Position numbers and translations under genes: made by a program
NCBI GenBank assembly: GCA_964576115.1
Contig: CAZNUA010000096.1
Span: forward strand, 1 to 7,351
Direction: 5' to 3'
DNA from: CAYSYY01 sp964576115 [NCBI: uncultured Gemmatimonadota bacterium]
Lineage (GTDB): Bacteria; Blakebacterota; Blakebacteria; Blakebacterales
Length of the DNA stretch: 7,351 bases
Part shown: positions 1 to 6,432 of the stretch, in pieces
Position numbering within the stretch: position 1 is the first letter of the stretch
Layout of the letters: each line of letters opens with the position of its first letter
The notes under the pieces: model-generated
What the model saw: the letters and a program-made list of their open reading frames with translations, nothing else
Told to the model about the DNA's origin: nothing
The model's database searches: none

Positions 1-653
1 CGTCCCATCTCCTCCAGGGCCGCCCAGGTCTCGGGCAGGCGGGTTCTTTTTTCGGCCGAAACCTGCAGCACGCTACGGGCGCCCAGGCTGGTGAGCAGGC
101 CGGTGGATTGTATCCGGACCCGGGCCAGTTCGCTCTGCTTCGCTTTATCGCTCTTGGTCAGCAGAGCCACGTAGGGAATATCGAGAGTACCCAGCCAGTC
201 GGCCATGTCCAGATCCGATTCTTCGGGGGGGCGACGGCCGTCGATCACCAGGGCCACCCCCCAGAGCCGCTCGCCGGCTTCGCCGGCCAGGTAGCCTTCG
301 ATCAGGGGCGCCCACCTGCCCCGCTCGCTCTTCGAGACCCGGGCATAGCCGTAACCGGGCAGGTCGATGAGGCGCAGTTCGCCGTCGCGCCAGTGGTCGT
401 GCCCCATCCGGGACCGGACGCGGACCGCATACAGGTTCAGGGCCCGGGTCTTGCCCGGCGTGTTCGAGGTGCGGGCGAGATCCTTGCGCCCCAGCAGAAC
501 GTTGATCAGCGAGGACTTGCCGACATTGGAGCGACCGGCAAAGGCGATTTCGGGAATCCGTTCGTCGGGGGCGGGAAGCTGATCGAGAGCGTGAGCCGAG
601 AGCAGGTACTCGCTCCCGATCACATCCTGCGGGCGGGCGGGGAAAACGGGCAT
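1..653 (-). CDS. engB: EngB/YsxC ribosome-assembly GTPase, 3' end cut by the window edge
   Basis: This is a TRAFAC-class GTPase of the EngB (YsxC/YihA) family, which acts in the cytoplasm in assembly of the large ribosomal subunit. Translating the minus strand from ATG at 653 gives 217 complete residues before the edge. The G motifs appear in order: G1 GRSNVGKS (residues 40-47), a G2 region NTPGKTR (64-70) with candidate Thr65, G3 DLPG followed by YGYARVSK (97-108), G4 TKSD (166-169) and G5 SAEK (199-202). The family is usually about 195-220 residues, so only the last few codons should be missing. A GTG two codons upstream (659) is an alternative start, and neither start has a strong Shine-Dalgarno sequence. 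The gene begins 20 bp after the clpX stop, so it is probably translated from the clpX transcript. Seen directly: motifs and spacing. Family knowledge: the role. Inferred: operon membership. Confidence 0.95.
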   Translation of the reverse strand, partial: MPVFPARPQDVIGSEYLLSAHALDQLPAPDERIPEIAFAGRSNVGKSSLINVLLGRKDLARTSNTPGKTRALNLYAVRVRSRMGHDHWRDGELRLIDLPGYGYARVSKSERGRWAPLIEGYLAGEAGERLWGVALVIDGRRPPEESDLDMADWLGTLDIPYVALLTKSDKAKQSELARVRIQSTGLLTSLGARSVLQVSAEKRTRLPETWAALEEMG

Positions 654-673
654 CGGCACGCCGCCCCGGGGGC

Positions 674-2104
674 TCAGGCCCGTTTCTTCTGCGGTTCGGC
701 CTGCCCCGCGTCGGCCTCGTCGGTCCCGAGGTCAGCTTCGCCGGCTACGGCTGCGGCCCCGGCTGAAGCGGTATCCGCCGCACCGTCCGATCCGCCGTCC
801 CCGGCGGTCGCATTTTTCAGATCGGCCGCGCCGGACCGCACCATCTCGGGGCTGACCACGATCGCGCCCCGGGAGACCTCGCCGGGGATCTCGTACATGA
901 GGTCGAGCATGACCGCTTCGAGGATCGAGCGCAGGGCCCGGGCGCCGGTGCCTTTCTTGACGGCCAGTTCGACCACCGTCTCGAGCGTGCCGTTGGTGAA
1001 TTCGAGCTCGACGCCGTCCATCTCGAACGATTTGACGTACTGCTTGATCAGGGCGTTTTTCGGCTCGGTCAGGATCGTAAGCAGGGCCTCCTCGTCGAGA
1101 TCGTCCAGAGCGCAGAGCACGGGCAGGCGCCCCACCAGCTCGGGGATGATGCCGTAGCGCAGCAGATCGTCGAACTCGGTCTGGACCAGCAGACCCCCCT
1201 TGCCGTGCTTGTCGGCTTCGGCCGACTGCCCGAAACCCACCACCTTCTTGCCCAGCCGGCGGCCGACGATGGTTTCGAGCCCGTCGAAAGAACCGCCACA
1301 GATGAAGAGGATGTTGCGGGTGTCGATCTGGATCAGGGCCTGCTCGGGGTGCTTGCGACCCCCCTTGGGGGGTACCTGGGCCAGAGTGCCCTCGAGGATC
1401 TTCAGCAGGGCCTGCTGAACCCCCTCGCCCGAAACATCGCGGGTGATCGAGGGATTCTCGCTCTTGCGGGCGATCTTGTCCAGCTCGTCGACGTAAATGA
1501 TGCCCAGCTCGGCCCGCTTGACGTCGTAGTCGGCCGCCTGCAGCAGACGCACCAGGATGTTCTCGACATCCTCGCCCACGTAGCCGGCTTCGGTCAGGGT
1601 GGTGGCGTCGGCGATGGTAAAGGGGACTTTCAGGAACCGGGCCAGGGTCTGGGCCAGCAGGGTTTTGCCCACTCCGGTGGGACCCATGAGCAGGATGTTC
1701 GATTTCTCCAGCTCGACATCGTCGTCGACCAGCTCGTGCAGGCCGGCCCGGTACTTGATGCGCTTGTAGTGGTTGTAGACCGCGACGGCCAGGGTCTTCT
1801 TGGCCTCGTCCTGGCCGATGACGTACTCATCGAGCACGGACACGATCTCTTTGGGGGTAGGCAGGGTTTCGAGATCGAAATCGGGCGGGCGATCCTCTTC
1901 CTCGCGCAGGATGTCGTTACAGAGGCTGACGCACTCGTTGCAGATGTGCACCCCGGGCCCGGTGATCAGCTTCTGCACCTGTTCGGGGCCGCGGCCGCAG
2001 AAGGAACAGCGCAGGATGGGGGGTTTGCCCGCCGAGCCGGTGGGCCCCGAGCGGGCTTTCAGGTCGTGATCGTCGGGACCGAATCTGTTCTCGTCATCCG
2101 CCAT
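674..2104 (-). CDS. clpX: ClpX, ATP-dependent unfoldase of the ClpXP protease
   Basis: ClpX is the AAA+ hexamer that recognises, unfolds and threads substrates into ClpP in the cytoplasm. The 476-residue product has a 32-residue polar leader, then a C4 zinc-binding domain (Cys33, Cys36, Cys55, Cys58). The AAA+ core follows: Walker A GPTGVGKT (141-148), the GYVG pore loop (174-177), Walker B IIYVDELD (202-209), the RKH loop (250-252), an arginine-finger candidate Arg326 in VGRLPV, and sensor-2 Arg389 in GTGARALR. The ClpP-docking loop reads VGF (289-291) where the E. coli loop is IGF, a conservative change. The protein exceeds the usual length of about 420 residues through its leader and an Ala/Gly/Asp/Glu-rich tail from about residue 430 that ends in KKRA. 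It starts 18 bp after the clpP stop. A purine-rich GGTGAG about 5 nt before ATG is the likely ribosome binding site. The call is essentially certain; the role of the tail is unknown. Confidence 0.98.
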   Translation of the reverse strand: MADDENRFGPDDHDLKARSGPTGSAGKPPILRCSFCGRGPEQVQKLITGPGVHICNECVSLCNDILREEEDRPPDFDLETLPTPKEIVSVLDEYVIGQDEAKKTLAVAVYNHYKRIKYRAGLHELVDDDVELEKSNILLMGPTGVGKTLLAQTLARFLKVPFTIADATTLTEAGYVGEDVENILVRLLQAADYDVKRAELGIIYVDELDKIARKSENPSITRDVSGEGVQQALLKILEGTLAQVPPKGGRKHPEQALIQIDTRNILFICGGSFDGLETIVGRRLGKKVVGFGQSAEADKHGKGGLLVQTEFDDLLRYGIIPELVGRLPVLCALDDLDEEALLTILTEPKNALIKQYVKSFEMDGVELEFTNGTLETVVELAVKKGTGARALRSILEAVMLDLMYEIPGEVSRGAIVVSPEMVRSGAADLKNATAGDGGSDGAADTASAGAAAVAGEADLGTDEADAGQAEPQKKRA

Positions 2105-2122
2105 GCCGGCTCACCGTTCCTG

Positions 2123-2728
2123 TCAGGATTTCGCCTTCTTGGAGTTCTCTCCTGGATAGAAGACACTGTCAACCAGACCATATTCTTCGGCTGCCTCGGC
2201 ATCCATGAAGAAGTTGCGGTCGGTGTCCTTCTCGATTCTCTCCCGCGGCTGGCCGGTATGGTCGGCCAGCATGTCGATCAGCCGATCCTTGAGCTTGAGC
2301 ATCTCCCGGGCGTGGATCTCGATATCGGAGACCTGGCCCTCGACCCCGCCCCACGGCTGATGGATCATGATCCGCGCGTTGGGCAGGCAGCTACGCTTGC
2401 CCGGAGTGCCGGCCGCAAGCAGGATGGCGCCCATACTGGCCGCCTGGCCCATGCAGATCGTGGCCACATCGCAGCGCAGGTACTGGATGGTATCGTAAAT
2501 ACCGAGTCCGGCCGTGACCGCTCCCCCGGGGGAGTTGATGTAGAGCTGTACGTCCTTGTCGGGATCCTCGGCGTCAAGAAAAAGGAGCTGAGCGATGATG
2601 AGGTTGGCCACGTTGTCGTCGATGGCCGTGCCGATGAACACGATCCGGTCCTTGAGCAGACGGCTGTAGATATCGTAGGCCCGCTCGCCCCGCCCCGTCG
2701 TCTCCACCACAATGGGAATCAGTCCCAT
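2123..2728 (-). CDS. clpP: ClpP protease subunit with Asn in place of the catalytic Asp
   Basis: ClpP forms the barrel-shaped serine peptidase (family S14) that degrades proteins fed in by ClpX. The product is 201 residues, a normal length. It begins MGLIPIVVE, matching the mature N-terminus of E. coli ClpP, so there is no room for a propeptide. The nucleophile Ser98 lies in GQAASMGA and His123 in MIHQP. The third triad position, aligned with E. coli Asp171 in ERDTERDRF, falls on Asn172 in EKDTDRNFF (codon AAC at 2215-2213). The INSPGG oxyanion region, DIEIHARE and YGLVD are intact, so nothing else suggests a decayed gene. AGGA at 2740-2737, 8 nt before ATG, fixes the start. It lies 68 bp downstream of tig and 18 bp upstream of clpX. 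Whether Asn172 lowers activity cannot be judged from the sequence. A second clpP elsewhere in the genome is possible. Confidence 0.98.
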   Translation of the reverse strand: MGLIPIVVETTGRGERAYDIYSRLLKDRIVFIGTAIDDNVANLIIAQLLFLDAEDPDKDVQLYINSPGGAVTAGLGIYDTIQYLRCDVATICMGQAASMGAILLAAGTPGKRSCLPNARIMIHQPWGGVEGQVSDIEIHAREMLKLKDRLIDMLADHTGQPRERIEKDTDRNFFMDAEAAEEYGLVDSVFYPGENSKKAKS

Positions 2729-2796
2729 GTCCCGCGTCCTTTCTTCTGTCCCTGTCTTCCCTGTCGTTCCCGGGGGCCCCGTTGTCCCGGTCCTCG
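2729..2796 (-). other. tig-clpP intergenic spacer with purine-rich ACAGGG repeats
   Basis: This 68-bp gap is the largest break inside the minus-strand cluster. Read on the minus strand it is purine-rich, carries two close ACAGGG copies followed by a third ACAG, and ends in the clpP Shine-Dalgarno. A GGGGCCCCC stretch is self-complementary but leaves almost no loop and has no T-run after it, so it does not look like an intrinsic terminator. I see no convincing internal promoter, which supports readthrough from tig into clpPX. Confidence 0.4.
2737..2740 (-). promoter_or_regulatory. clpP ribosome binding site (AGGA)
   Basis: On the minus strand AAGAAAGGA ends 8 nt before the clpP ATG at 2728. 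This strong, well-spaced Shine-Dalgarno sequence decides the start and rules out the longer upstream frame. Confidence 0.8.
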
Positions 2797-4284
2797 CTAC
2801 CGTCCCGGTATGATGAGACCACTGCCGCCGGAACCGGTTCCCGACTCATCCCCGGCGTCGCCGGTCTCCGCCGGACCCGCCGCCGGATCCGCTTCATTCA
2901 TGATATCCTCTTCGGCCGACGTCCGACCGCCGGTCAGGCCCAGACCGCGGCGTTTCTGCTTCTTCGGGCTGATTGTCTTCTCTTTGACTTTGGCTTTTTC
3001 GATGATGAGATCGACGACTTTTTCTTCACGGATATCGGCCCGCAGACGATCGATGCGGTTGTTCTGCACGAATGCCTGGTAGGCTTCGTCGGGATCCATG
3101 CTGTAGTTCTCTGCGAAGGCGTTGATCCGGGCACGCACTTCTTCCTCGGTGGCCTCGATGGCCTCCTTCTCGGCGATACGGGCACCGACCATCTGCCACA
3201 TCAGCTGCATCTGGGCCATGCCGCGGTACTGCTGGCGGATCGCCTCGGCGTCGACCTGCCGGCCTTCGCCCGCCGCCTGCTGCTGCTCGGCCACCACCCC
3301 GTCGAGATAGCGCTGCACCAGCGATTCGGGCACTTCGACCTCGTTGCTCCGCACCACCTGGTCGATCGCCTGGCCCACCATCACCCGCCGGGCTTCGGTA
3401 TCCATGTGCCGTTCCAGATCCTCACGGACCTGGCTCTTCAGGGCCTCCAGGTTCTCGAAATCGCCCACCGCCCGGGCGTACTCGTCGTCGAGCGTGGGCA
3501 GGCGCTTCTCTTTGACCTCTTTGACCTGCACCAGGAAGATGTGCTCATGAGAACCGGCGGCTGCGGCACCGGGTCCGGCTGGGGCCTGCTGCCCGGCTCC
3601 GTCCCCGTGCTCGTCCCCGGCATGCGAGACCGTCACCCGGCGGTCGTCGCCTTTGACCGCCCCGGCCAGCTGACGGCCGACCTCGCTTCCCTCGCCTTCG
3701 CCGACCACGTGCAGAGTGCGGTTCTCCGATTTCTGGCCGATGATCGGCATGCCGCTCTCGTCGCAGGTCAGGATATCCGCGATCAGGTAATCGCCGAACT
3801 CGGCCACGCGCTCGACCGGGATCAGCTCGGCGGTCCGTTCGCGCAGGTCGGCCAGGGCCGCTTCGACATCCTCATCGGTGACTTCACGTACGATCTTCTC
3901 GAGTTTGAGCCCCTCATACCCCGTGACCTCGAATTCGGGCATCACCTCTACCGTGGCCTCTACGCTCATGGGGCCCTCGTCGCCGTAGTCGAGGTTTTCG
4001 ACCCGCGGCGGCGCCAGGGGAACGATGTCGTGCTCTTTCAGGGCGTCGGTGATTGCCGACGGAAGCACGGCATCGATCGCTTCGACCCGGATCTGGTCGC
4101 CGTGGCGTTTGAGCACGATGTGCTCGGGCACCTTGCCTTTGCGGAAGCCGTCGACCTTGATCTTGCGGCGGTATTCCCTGAGCAGGCGCTGTTCCTCCCG
4201 CTCCACGTATTCACGCGGAATCTCGAGCTCGACGCGGCGCATCCAGGTGGAGGTTTCGGTGATGCTGACGGTGACGTTTTCGAT
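2797..4284 (-). CDS. tig: Trigger factor (ribosome-associated chaperone), probable ATC start
   Basis: Trigger factor binds the ribosome at the peptide exit and shields nascent chains. From the proposed ATC at 4284 the product is 495 residues. The N-terminal ribosome-binding domain carries the signature GFRKGKVP (46-53). A PPIase/FKBP-type middle domain (about 163-256) is degenerate: the usual PGF(E/D) region reads [12 protein letters not shown], and a Gly/Ala/Pro-rich insert at 222-247 replaces the flap segment. The helical C-terminal domain follows (about 260-435), then a low-complexity Gly/Asp/Ser tail of about 55 residues, making it longer than the usual 430-450. The frame is open upstream through in-frame ATGs at 4335 and 4365 and even into the tRNA gene. 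Those 27 extra codons include AGA, AGG, CGA and GGA, unlike the rest of the gene, and do not resemble family N-termini. ATC at 4284 has AGGAG 7 nt upstream and begins just where family homology begins. The family call is certain; the start is an inference. Confidence 0.95.
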   Translation of the reverse strand: MENVTVSITETSTWMRRVELEIPREYVEREEQRLLREYRRKIKVDGFRKGKVPEHIVLKRHGDQIRVEAIDAVLPSAITDALKEHDIVPLAPPRVENLDYGDEGPMSVEATVEVMPEFEVTGYEGLKLEKIVREVTDEDVEAALADLRERTAELIPVERVAEFGDYLIADILTCDESGMPIIGQKSENRTLHVVGEGEGSEVGRQLAGAVKGDDRRVTVSHAGDEHGDGAGQQAPAGPGAAAAGSHEHIFLVQVKEVKEKRLPTLDDEYARAVGDFENLEALKSQVREDLERHMDTEARRVMVGQAIDQVVRSNEVEVPESLVQRYLDGVVAEQQQAAGEGRQVDAEAIRQQYRGMAQMQLMWQMVGARIAEKEAIEATEEEVRARINAFAENYSMDPDEAYQAFVQNNRIDRLRADIREEKVVDLIIEKAKVKEKTISPKKQKRRGLGLTGGRTSAEEDIMNEADPAAGPAETGDAGDESGTGSGGSGLIIPGR

Positions 4285-4291
4285 GGCGGAG

Positions 4292-4296
4292 CTCCT
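4292..4296 (-). promoter_or_regulatory. Shine-Dalgarno AGGAG that points to an ATC start of tig
   Basis: Minus-strand TCAGGAG sits 7 nt before ATC at 4284. It would be an ideal ribosome binding site for a codon at that position. The in-frame ATGs at 4335 and 4365 have no comparable sequence at the right distance. The site lies inside the frame if either ATG is used, so it could be a coincidence. Confidence 0.55.
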
Positions 4297-4370
4297 GACT
4301 CTTCTGAATCCGGTGTTTTCCGGGTATCGGGGCATTCCCGGGGATCCGGCGCCCGTGTGACTCATCTGTC

Positions 4371-4455
4371 TGGTGCGAGAGGGGGGACTCGAACCCCCAT
4401 GGGAAAGCCCACAGGATCCTAAATCCTGCGCGTCTACCAGTTCCGCCACTCTCGC
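4371..4455 (-). tRNA. tRNA-Leu(UAG) with encoded CCA
   Basis: The minus strand folds into a class II (long variable arm) tRNA. The acceptor stem pairs GCGAGAG (4455-4449) with CTCTCGC. The discriminator is A at 4374, and the CCA end is encoded at 4373-4371. The anticodon stem CAGGA/TCCTG closes the loop TTTAGGA, giving anticodon UAG at 4421-4419, which reads CUA and other CUN leucine codons. The T arm is GGGGG-TTCGAGT-CCCCC. The 85-nt length, variable arm and A73 all fit tRNA-Leu. It is the first gene after the 4502-4530 promoter. The proposed tig start lies 86 nt after the CCA end, with no clear terminator between, so cleavage of a common precursor would release both the tRNA and the tig mRNA. 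Confidence 0.97.
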
Positions 4456-4501
4456 GAGGCTCGGTGTGGCTGCTGGTTCCGCATCTTAGGCTAGAAGTTC
4501 C

Positions 4502-4530
4502 AATATGCAGGGCCGGGAAGAGGGCGTCAA
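4502..4530 (-). promoter_or_regulatory. Sigma70-like promoter for tRNA-Leu and the tig-clpP-clpX-engB cluster
   Basis: On the minus strand TTGACG (4530-4525, 5 of 6 with TTGACA) is followed by exactly 17 bp and CATATT (4507-4502, 4 of 6 with TATAAT). Transcription would begin near 4495, about 40 nt before the tRNA 5' end, a sensible leader for RNase P processing. It is the only good element of this kind upstream of the tRNA. No operator is obvious within it. Confidence 0.7.
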
Positions 4531-4586
4531 CCGGGGCACACCGCGCCATTGTCGCATCATCGCTCTGAAGCAGAAAGACACGCAAG

Positions 4587-4606
4587 CAGGTTGCAGGAAA
4601 TACCTG
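4587..4606. promoter_or_regulatory. Inverted repeat CAGGT-N10-ACCTG, possible operator
   Basis: CAGGT (4587-4591) and ACCTG (4602-4606) form a perfect 5-bp dyad separated by 10 bp. It overlaps the -35 hexamer and spacer of the candidate plus-strand promoter, where a dimeric repressor could bind. Five-base arms can arise by chance, so this is only a candidate. Confidence 0.25.
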
Positions 4607-4620
4607 GGCTCCGATACGAT
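4591..4620 (+). promoter_or_regulatory. Candidate sigma70-like promoter for the envelope gene pair
   Basis: TTGCAG (4591-4596, 4 of 6 with the -35 consensus) is followed by 18 bp and TACGAT (4615-4620, 4 of 6 with TATAAT). Transcription from about 4627 would give a leader of about 50 nt before the ATG at 4678. It is weaker than the divergent minus-strand promoter but is the best plus-strand match in the 222-bp gap. Confidence 0.5.
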
Positions 4621-4677
4621 AACGGGTTGAGATGAAGTGACATAAACGGGTCATCTGATCCCGCGACTGAGGAAAGC

Positions 4678-6429
4678 ATGACAGTCAGGAATCCATTCCC
4701 CGTCCCACCGGCCGGCGGAGGGGGGCGACCGACCGGAACTCCGGGACGTGTCCGCCTGGCCCCCGCCTTCCCTTTGATCATAACCCTGCTGATCCTCGTG
4801 GCCGGCACCGTGCCGGGCCGGGTGCGGGCCGCACCTCTGCCCGGTTGCCCGGGTCCGCCCCAGGACCCGGCCCAGCAGGAGAAACTCACCATCGGTGTGC
4901 TCGATCTCGACGCCGAGGGGGTCGATGACACCGAAGCCCGTACCATCACGGGGCGGCTGCGCATCTGGCTGGGACGCACCGGGGCCTTCGAGGTGATCGA
5001 GCGCAACCAGATGGAGAACATCATGGAGGAGATGGGCTTTCAGTTCTCCGGGGCCTGCGACACCGATGAATGCGTGGTGCAGGTCGGGCGGGTCCTGGGA
5101 GCCAGCAAGATGGTGGCGGGCAGCGTGTCGAAAGTGGGCTCCCTCTACAGCCTGCAGATCCGGATCATCGACATCACCACCTCGCGCATCGAGCACACCT
5201 CCTTCAACGATGAGCCGCGAGGCATCGAGTTCGTGCTGACCGAAGCCACCCGGGAGGTCGCCAACGAGCTGGCCGCCAACGTCACCGGCCAGGCGGTCGA
5301 GCCGGCCGAGCCGGCTCAACCCGCCGTTGCCCAGCCCGGCCGGGTCACGACCGCCAACGTGCGAGTCGAGTCGGATCCGCCGGGGGCCGCCATCACCTAT
5401 GAAGGGAACGATCTCGGCACCACCCCGGCCACGATCATCCTGCCCGAGGGCAGCCAGCAGATCGTGCTCGCCCTCGACGGGTACCGCGAGCGGACCCGCA
5501 CGATCGAGGTCATTGCCGGGCGCAATCAGGATGTCACCGTCGAACTCGAGGAGATCCCGACCGGGTTCCTGAACCTGACCACCGACCCGGTCCAGTGCGA
5601 GGTCTTCATCGACGGCGAGAACGTCGGCCAGCGCAGTCCCCTGCAGCGCTGGCAGGTCTATGAAGGCACTCATCAGGTCGAAGTCCGCCGTGACGGGTAC
5701 ACCTCCCAGACCCGCCGAATCACGATCGCACCGCGGCAGACCACCACCGAAGAGTTCACCCTGCGACGCAGCGGTTCGGCCCAGATCACCTTCCGTTCCA
5801 CGCTCAACGGCGGCCGGCTGACCATTACCGGCGACGAGGAGGAAGCCGCCCTTCTGGCCAATCCCGAACAGACGGTCGCCATCCCGCCCGGCAACTACAC
5901 TCTGACCGTCAAGGCCAAGGGTTATGCGCCCTGGCGCCAGCAGCTCACCCTGGGCGACGGCGCCAACGAGATCGTGCCCGTCACCCTGCGTCCCAAGTCG
6001 CGGATCGTGGCCGGATTTCTCTCGCTGATCCCCGGTATGGGCCAGTTCTACTCGGGGCGGGGAATGATGGGGGTGCTCTGGCTCGGCGGAGTGGGAGCCA
6101 CGGCCGGCATGGCTCTGGGCGAGCAGGGTACCTACGACGGGCTGCTCGATGAATACGATGCCCTGAAGGAAGAGTACGACAACGCCACCACCACGGCCGA
6201 GATCAACAACCTGCGCACTCAGATGGAAGAAAAGTACGCCGAGGTCCAGGACAGTTACGACAAAATGAGCAGCATGGCCTCGATCATGACCATCGTGTAC
6301 GCCGTCAATGTCCTCGACGCCTTCGCCCTGATGCCCCGGTTGCGCCCCTTCGGCTCAGGTCTGCAGACCGACCTCGACCTGGGCGTGCACCAGGGCCGCC
6401 TCTGCTTCACCCTTACCCTTGGTTTCTGA
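4678..6429 (+). CDS. Exported CsgG-like / PEGA-repeat protein with C-terminal membrane-anchored coiled coil
   Basis: The specific function is unknown; the architecture is clear. A basic, Pro/Gly-rich N-terminus precedes a hydrophobic stretch (about 31-43) and a probable signal-peptidase site near VRA-AP (49-53). Residues 70-200 resemble the CsgG/FlgO-like fold of envelope proteins: TIGVLDLDA, FEVIERNQM, a Cys pair in CDTDEC (127, 132), and LGASKMVAGSVSKVG. An Ala/Pro/Glu linker (208-220) leads to PEGA domain 1 (226-291), PEGA domain 2 (296-363) and a divergent PEGA-like module (368-437) with PPGNYTLTVKAKGY. Then comes SLIPGMGQFYSGRG (449-462), as in TM2/DUF5683-type proteins, a membrane segment (about 462-480), a charged coiled-coil-like stretch (487-530) and a second membrane segment (533-552). 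The chain ends in an alternating strand, RLCFTLTLGF. GAGGAA just upstream of ATG supports the start. The lipoprotein gene follows after 3 bp. A scaffold or peptidoglycan/glycan-contacting role is only an inference. LPGC at 54-57 is not a credible lipobox. Confidence 0.9.
   Translation: MTVRNPFPVPPAGGGGRPTGTPGRVRLAPAFPLIITLLILVAGTVPGRVRAAPLPGCPGPPQDPAQQEKLTIGVLDLDAEGVDDTEARTITGRLRIWLGRTGAFEVIERNQMENIMEEMGFQFSGACDTDECVVQVGRVLGASKMVAGSVSKVGSLYSLQIRIIDITTSRIEHTSFNDEPRGIEFVLTEATREVANELAANVTGQAVEPAEPAQPAVAQPGRVTTANVRVESDPPGAAITYEGNDLGTTPATIILPEGSQQIVLALDGYRERTRTIEVIAGRNQDVTVELEEIPTGFLNLTTDPVQCEVFIDGENVGQRSPLQRWQVYEGTHQVEVRRDGYTSQTRRITIAPRQTTTEEFTLRRSGSAQITFRSTLNGGRLTITGDEEEAALLANPEQTVAIPPGNYTLTVKAKGYAPWRQQLTLGDGANEIVPVTLRPKSRIVAGFLSLIPGMGQFYSGRGMMGVLWLGGVGATAGMALGEQGTYDGLLDEYDALKEEYDNATTTAEINNLRTQMEEKYAEVQDSYDKMSSMASIMTIVYAVNVLDAFALMPRLRPFGSGLQTDLDLGVHQGRLCFTLTLGF
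5353..5988 (+). repeat. Three tandem PEGA / PEGA-like modules within the exported protein
   Basis: Module 1 spans about 5353-5550, module 2 about 5563-5766 and module 3 about 5779-5988. Modules 1 and 2 share the order strand, DPxxxxV/I, DG or GN, G-x-x-(S/T)P, (P/Y)EG-x-(H/Q)-x-(I/V), DGY. Module 3 keeps only the PPGNYTLTV and KGY end, with a longer, altered first half. They are diverged protein-level duplications, not DNA repeats. Confidence 0.75.
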
Positions 6430-6432
6430 GCG

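Noticed and set aside
108-1157. Plus-strand open frame across engB and the end of clpX
   Set aside because: The minus strand encodes EngB with all five G motifs and the ClpX C-terminus, so this frame is a shadow.
2768-2783. GGGGCCCCC self-complementary stretch after tig as a terminator
   Set aside because: There is almost no loop and no following T-run, and clpP starts shortly after. Readthrough is more likely.
1205-3082. Long plus-strand open frame of 625 codons antisense to clpX, clpP and the end of tig
   Set aside because: It is a GC-rich mirror of genuine minus-strand genes. Its translation is Leu/Gly/Asp/Val-rich with no recognisable family, while the other strand encodes ClpX and ClpP in full.
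4315-4352. CCGGG/CCCGG stem in the tig leader as an attenuator or terminator
   Set aside because: Only about 5 bp with a 12-nt loop and no T-run. Such pairings are common in GC-rich DNA.
2782-4422. Long plus-strand open frame antisense to tig and running into the tRNA
   Set aside because: Shadow of the trigger factor gene. It ends with residues translated from the tRNA-Leu complement, a known artefact.
4366-4449. Upstream extension of the tig frame beginning MAELVDAQDL
   Set aside because: These residues are the translated tRNA-Leu gene. The peptide is a typical annotation artefact, and the tRNA fold accounts for the conservation of the DNA.
4631-4655. GATGA/TCATC and TGAC/GTCA inverted pairs in the leader of the PEGA gene as a riboswitch or operator
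   Set aside because: The arms are 4-5 bp and mutually exclusive, and no known riboswitch core is present.
4837-4848. LPGC in the PEGA protein (residues 54-57) as a lipobox
   Set aside because: It lies well after the hydrophobic core and has Pro at -2. A signal-peptidase I site near VRA-AP fits better.
4651-5673. Minus-strand open frames antisense to the PEGA protein (also 4211-4654 and 4557-5024)
   Set aside because: No family resemblance. The plus strand carries a signal peptide, a CsgG-like domain and PEGA modules in one frame.
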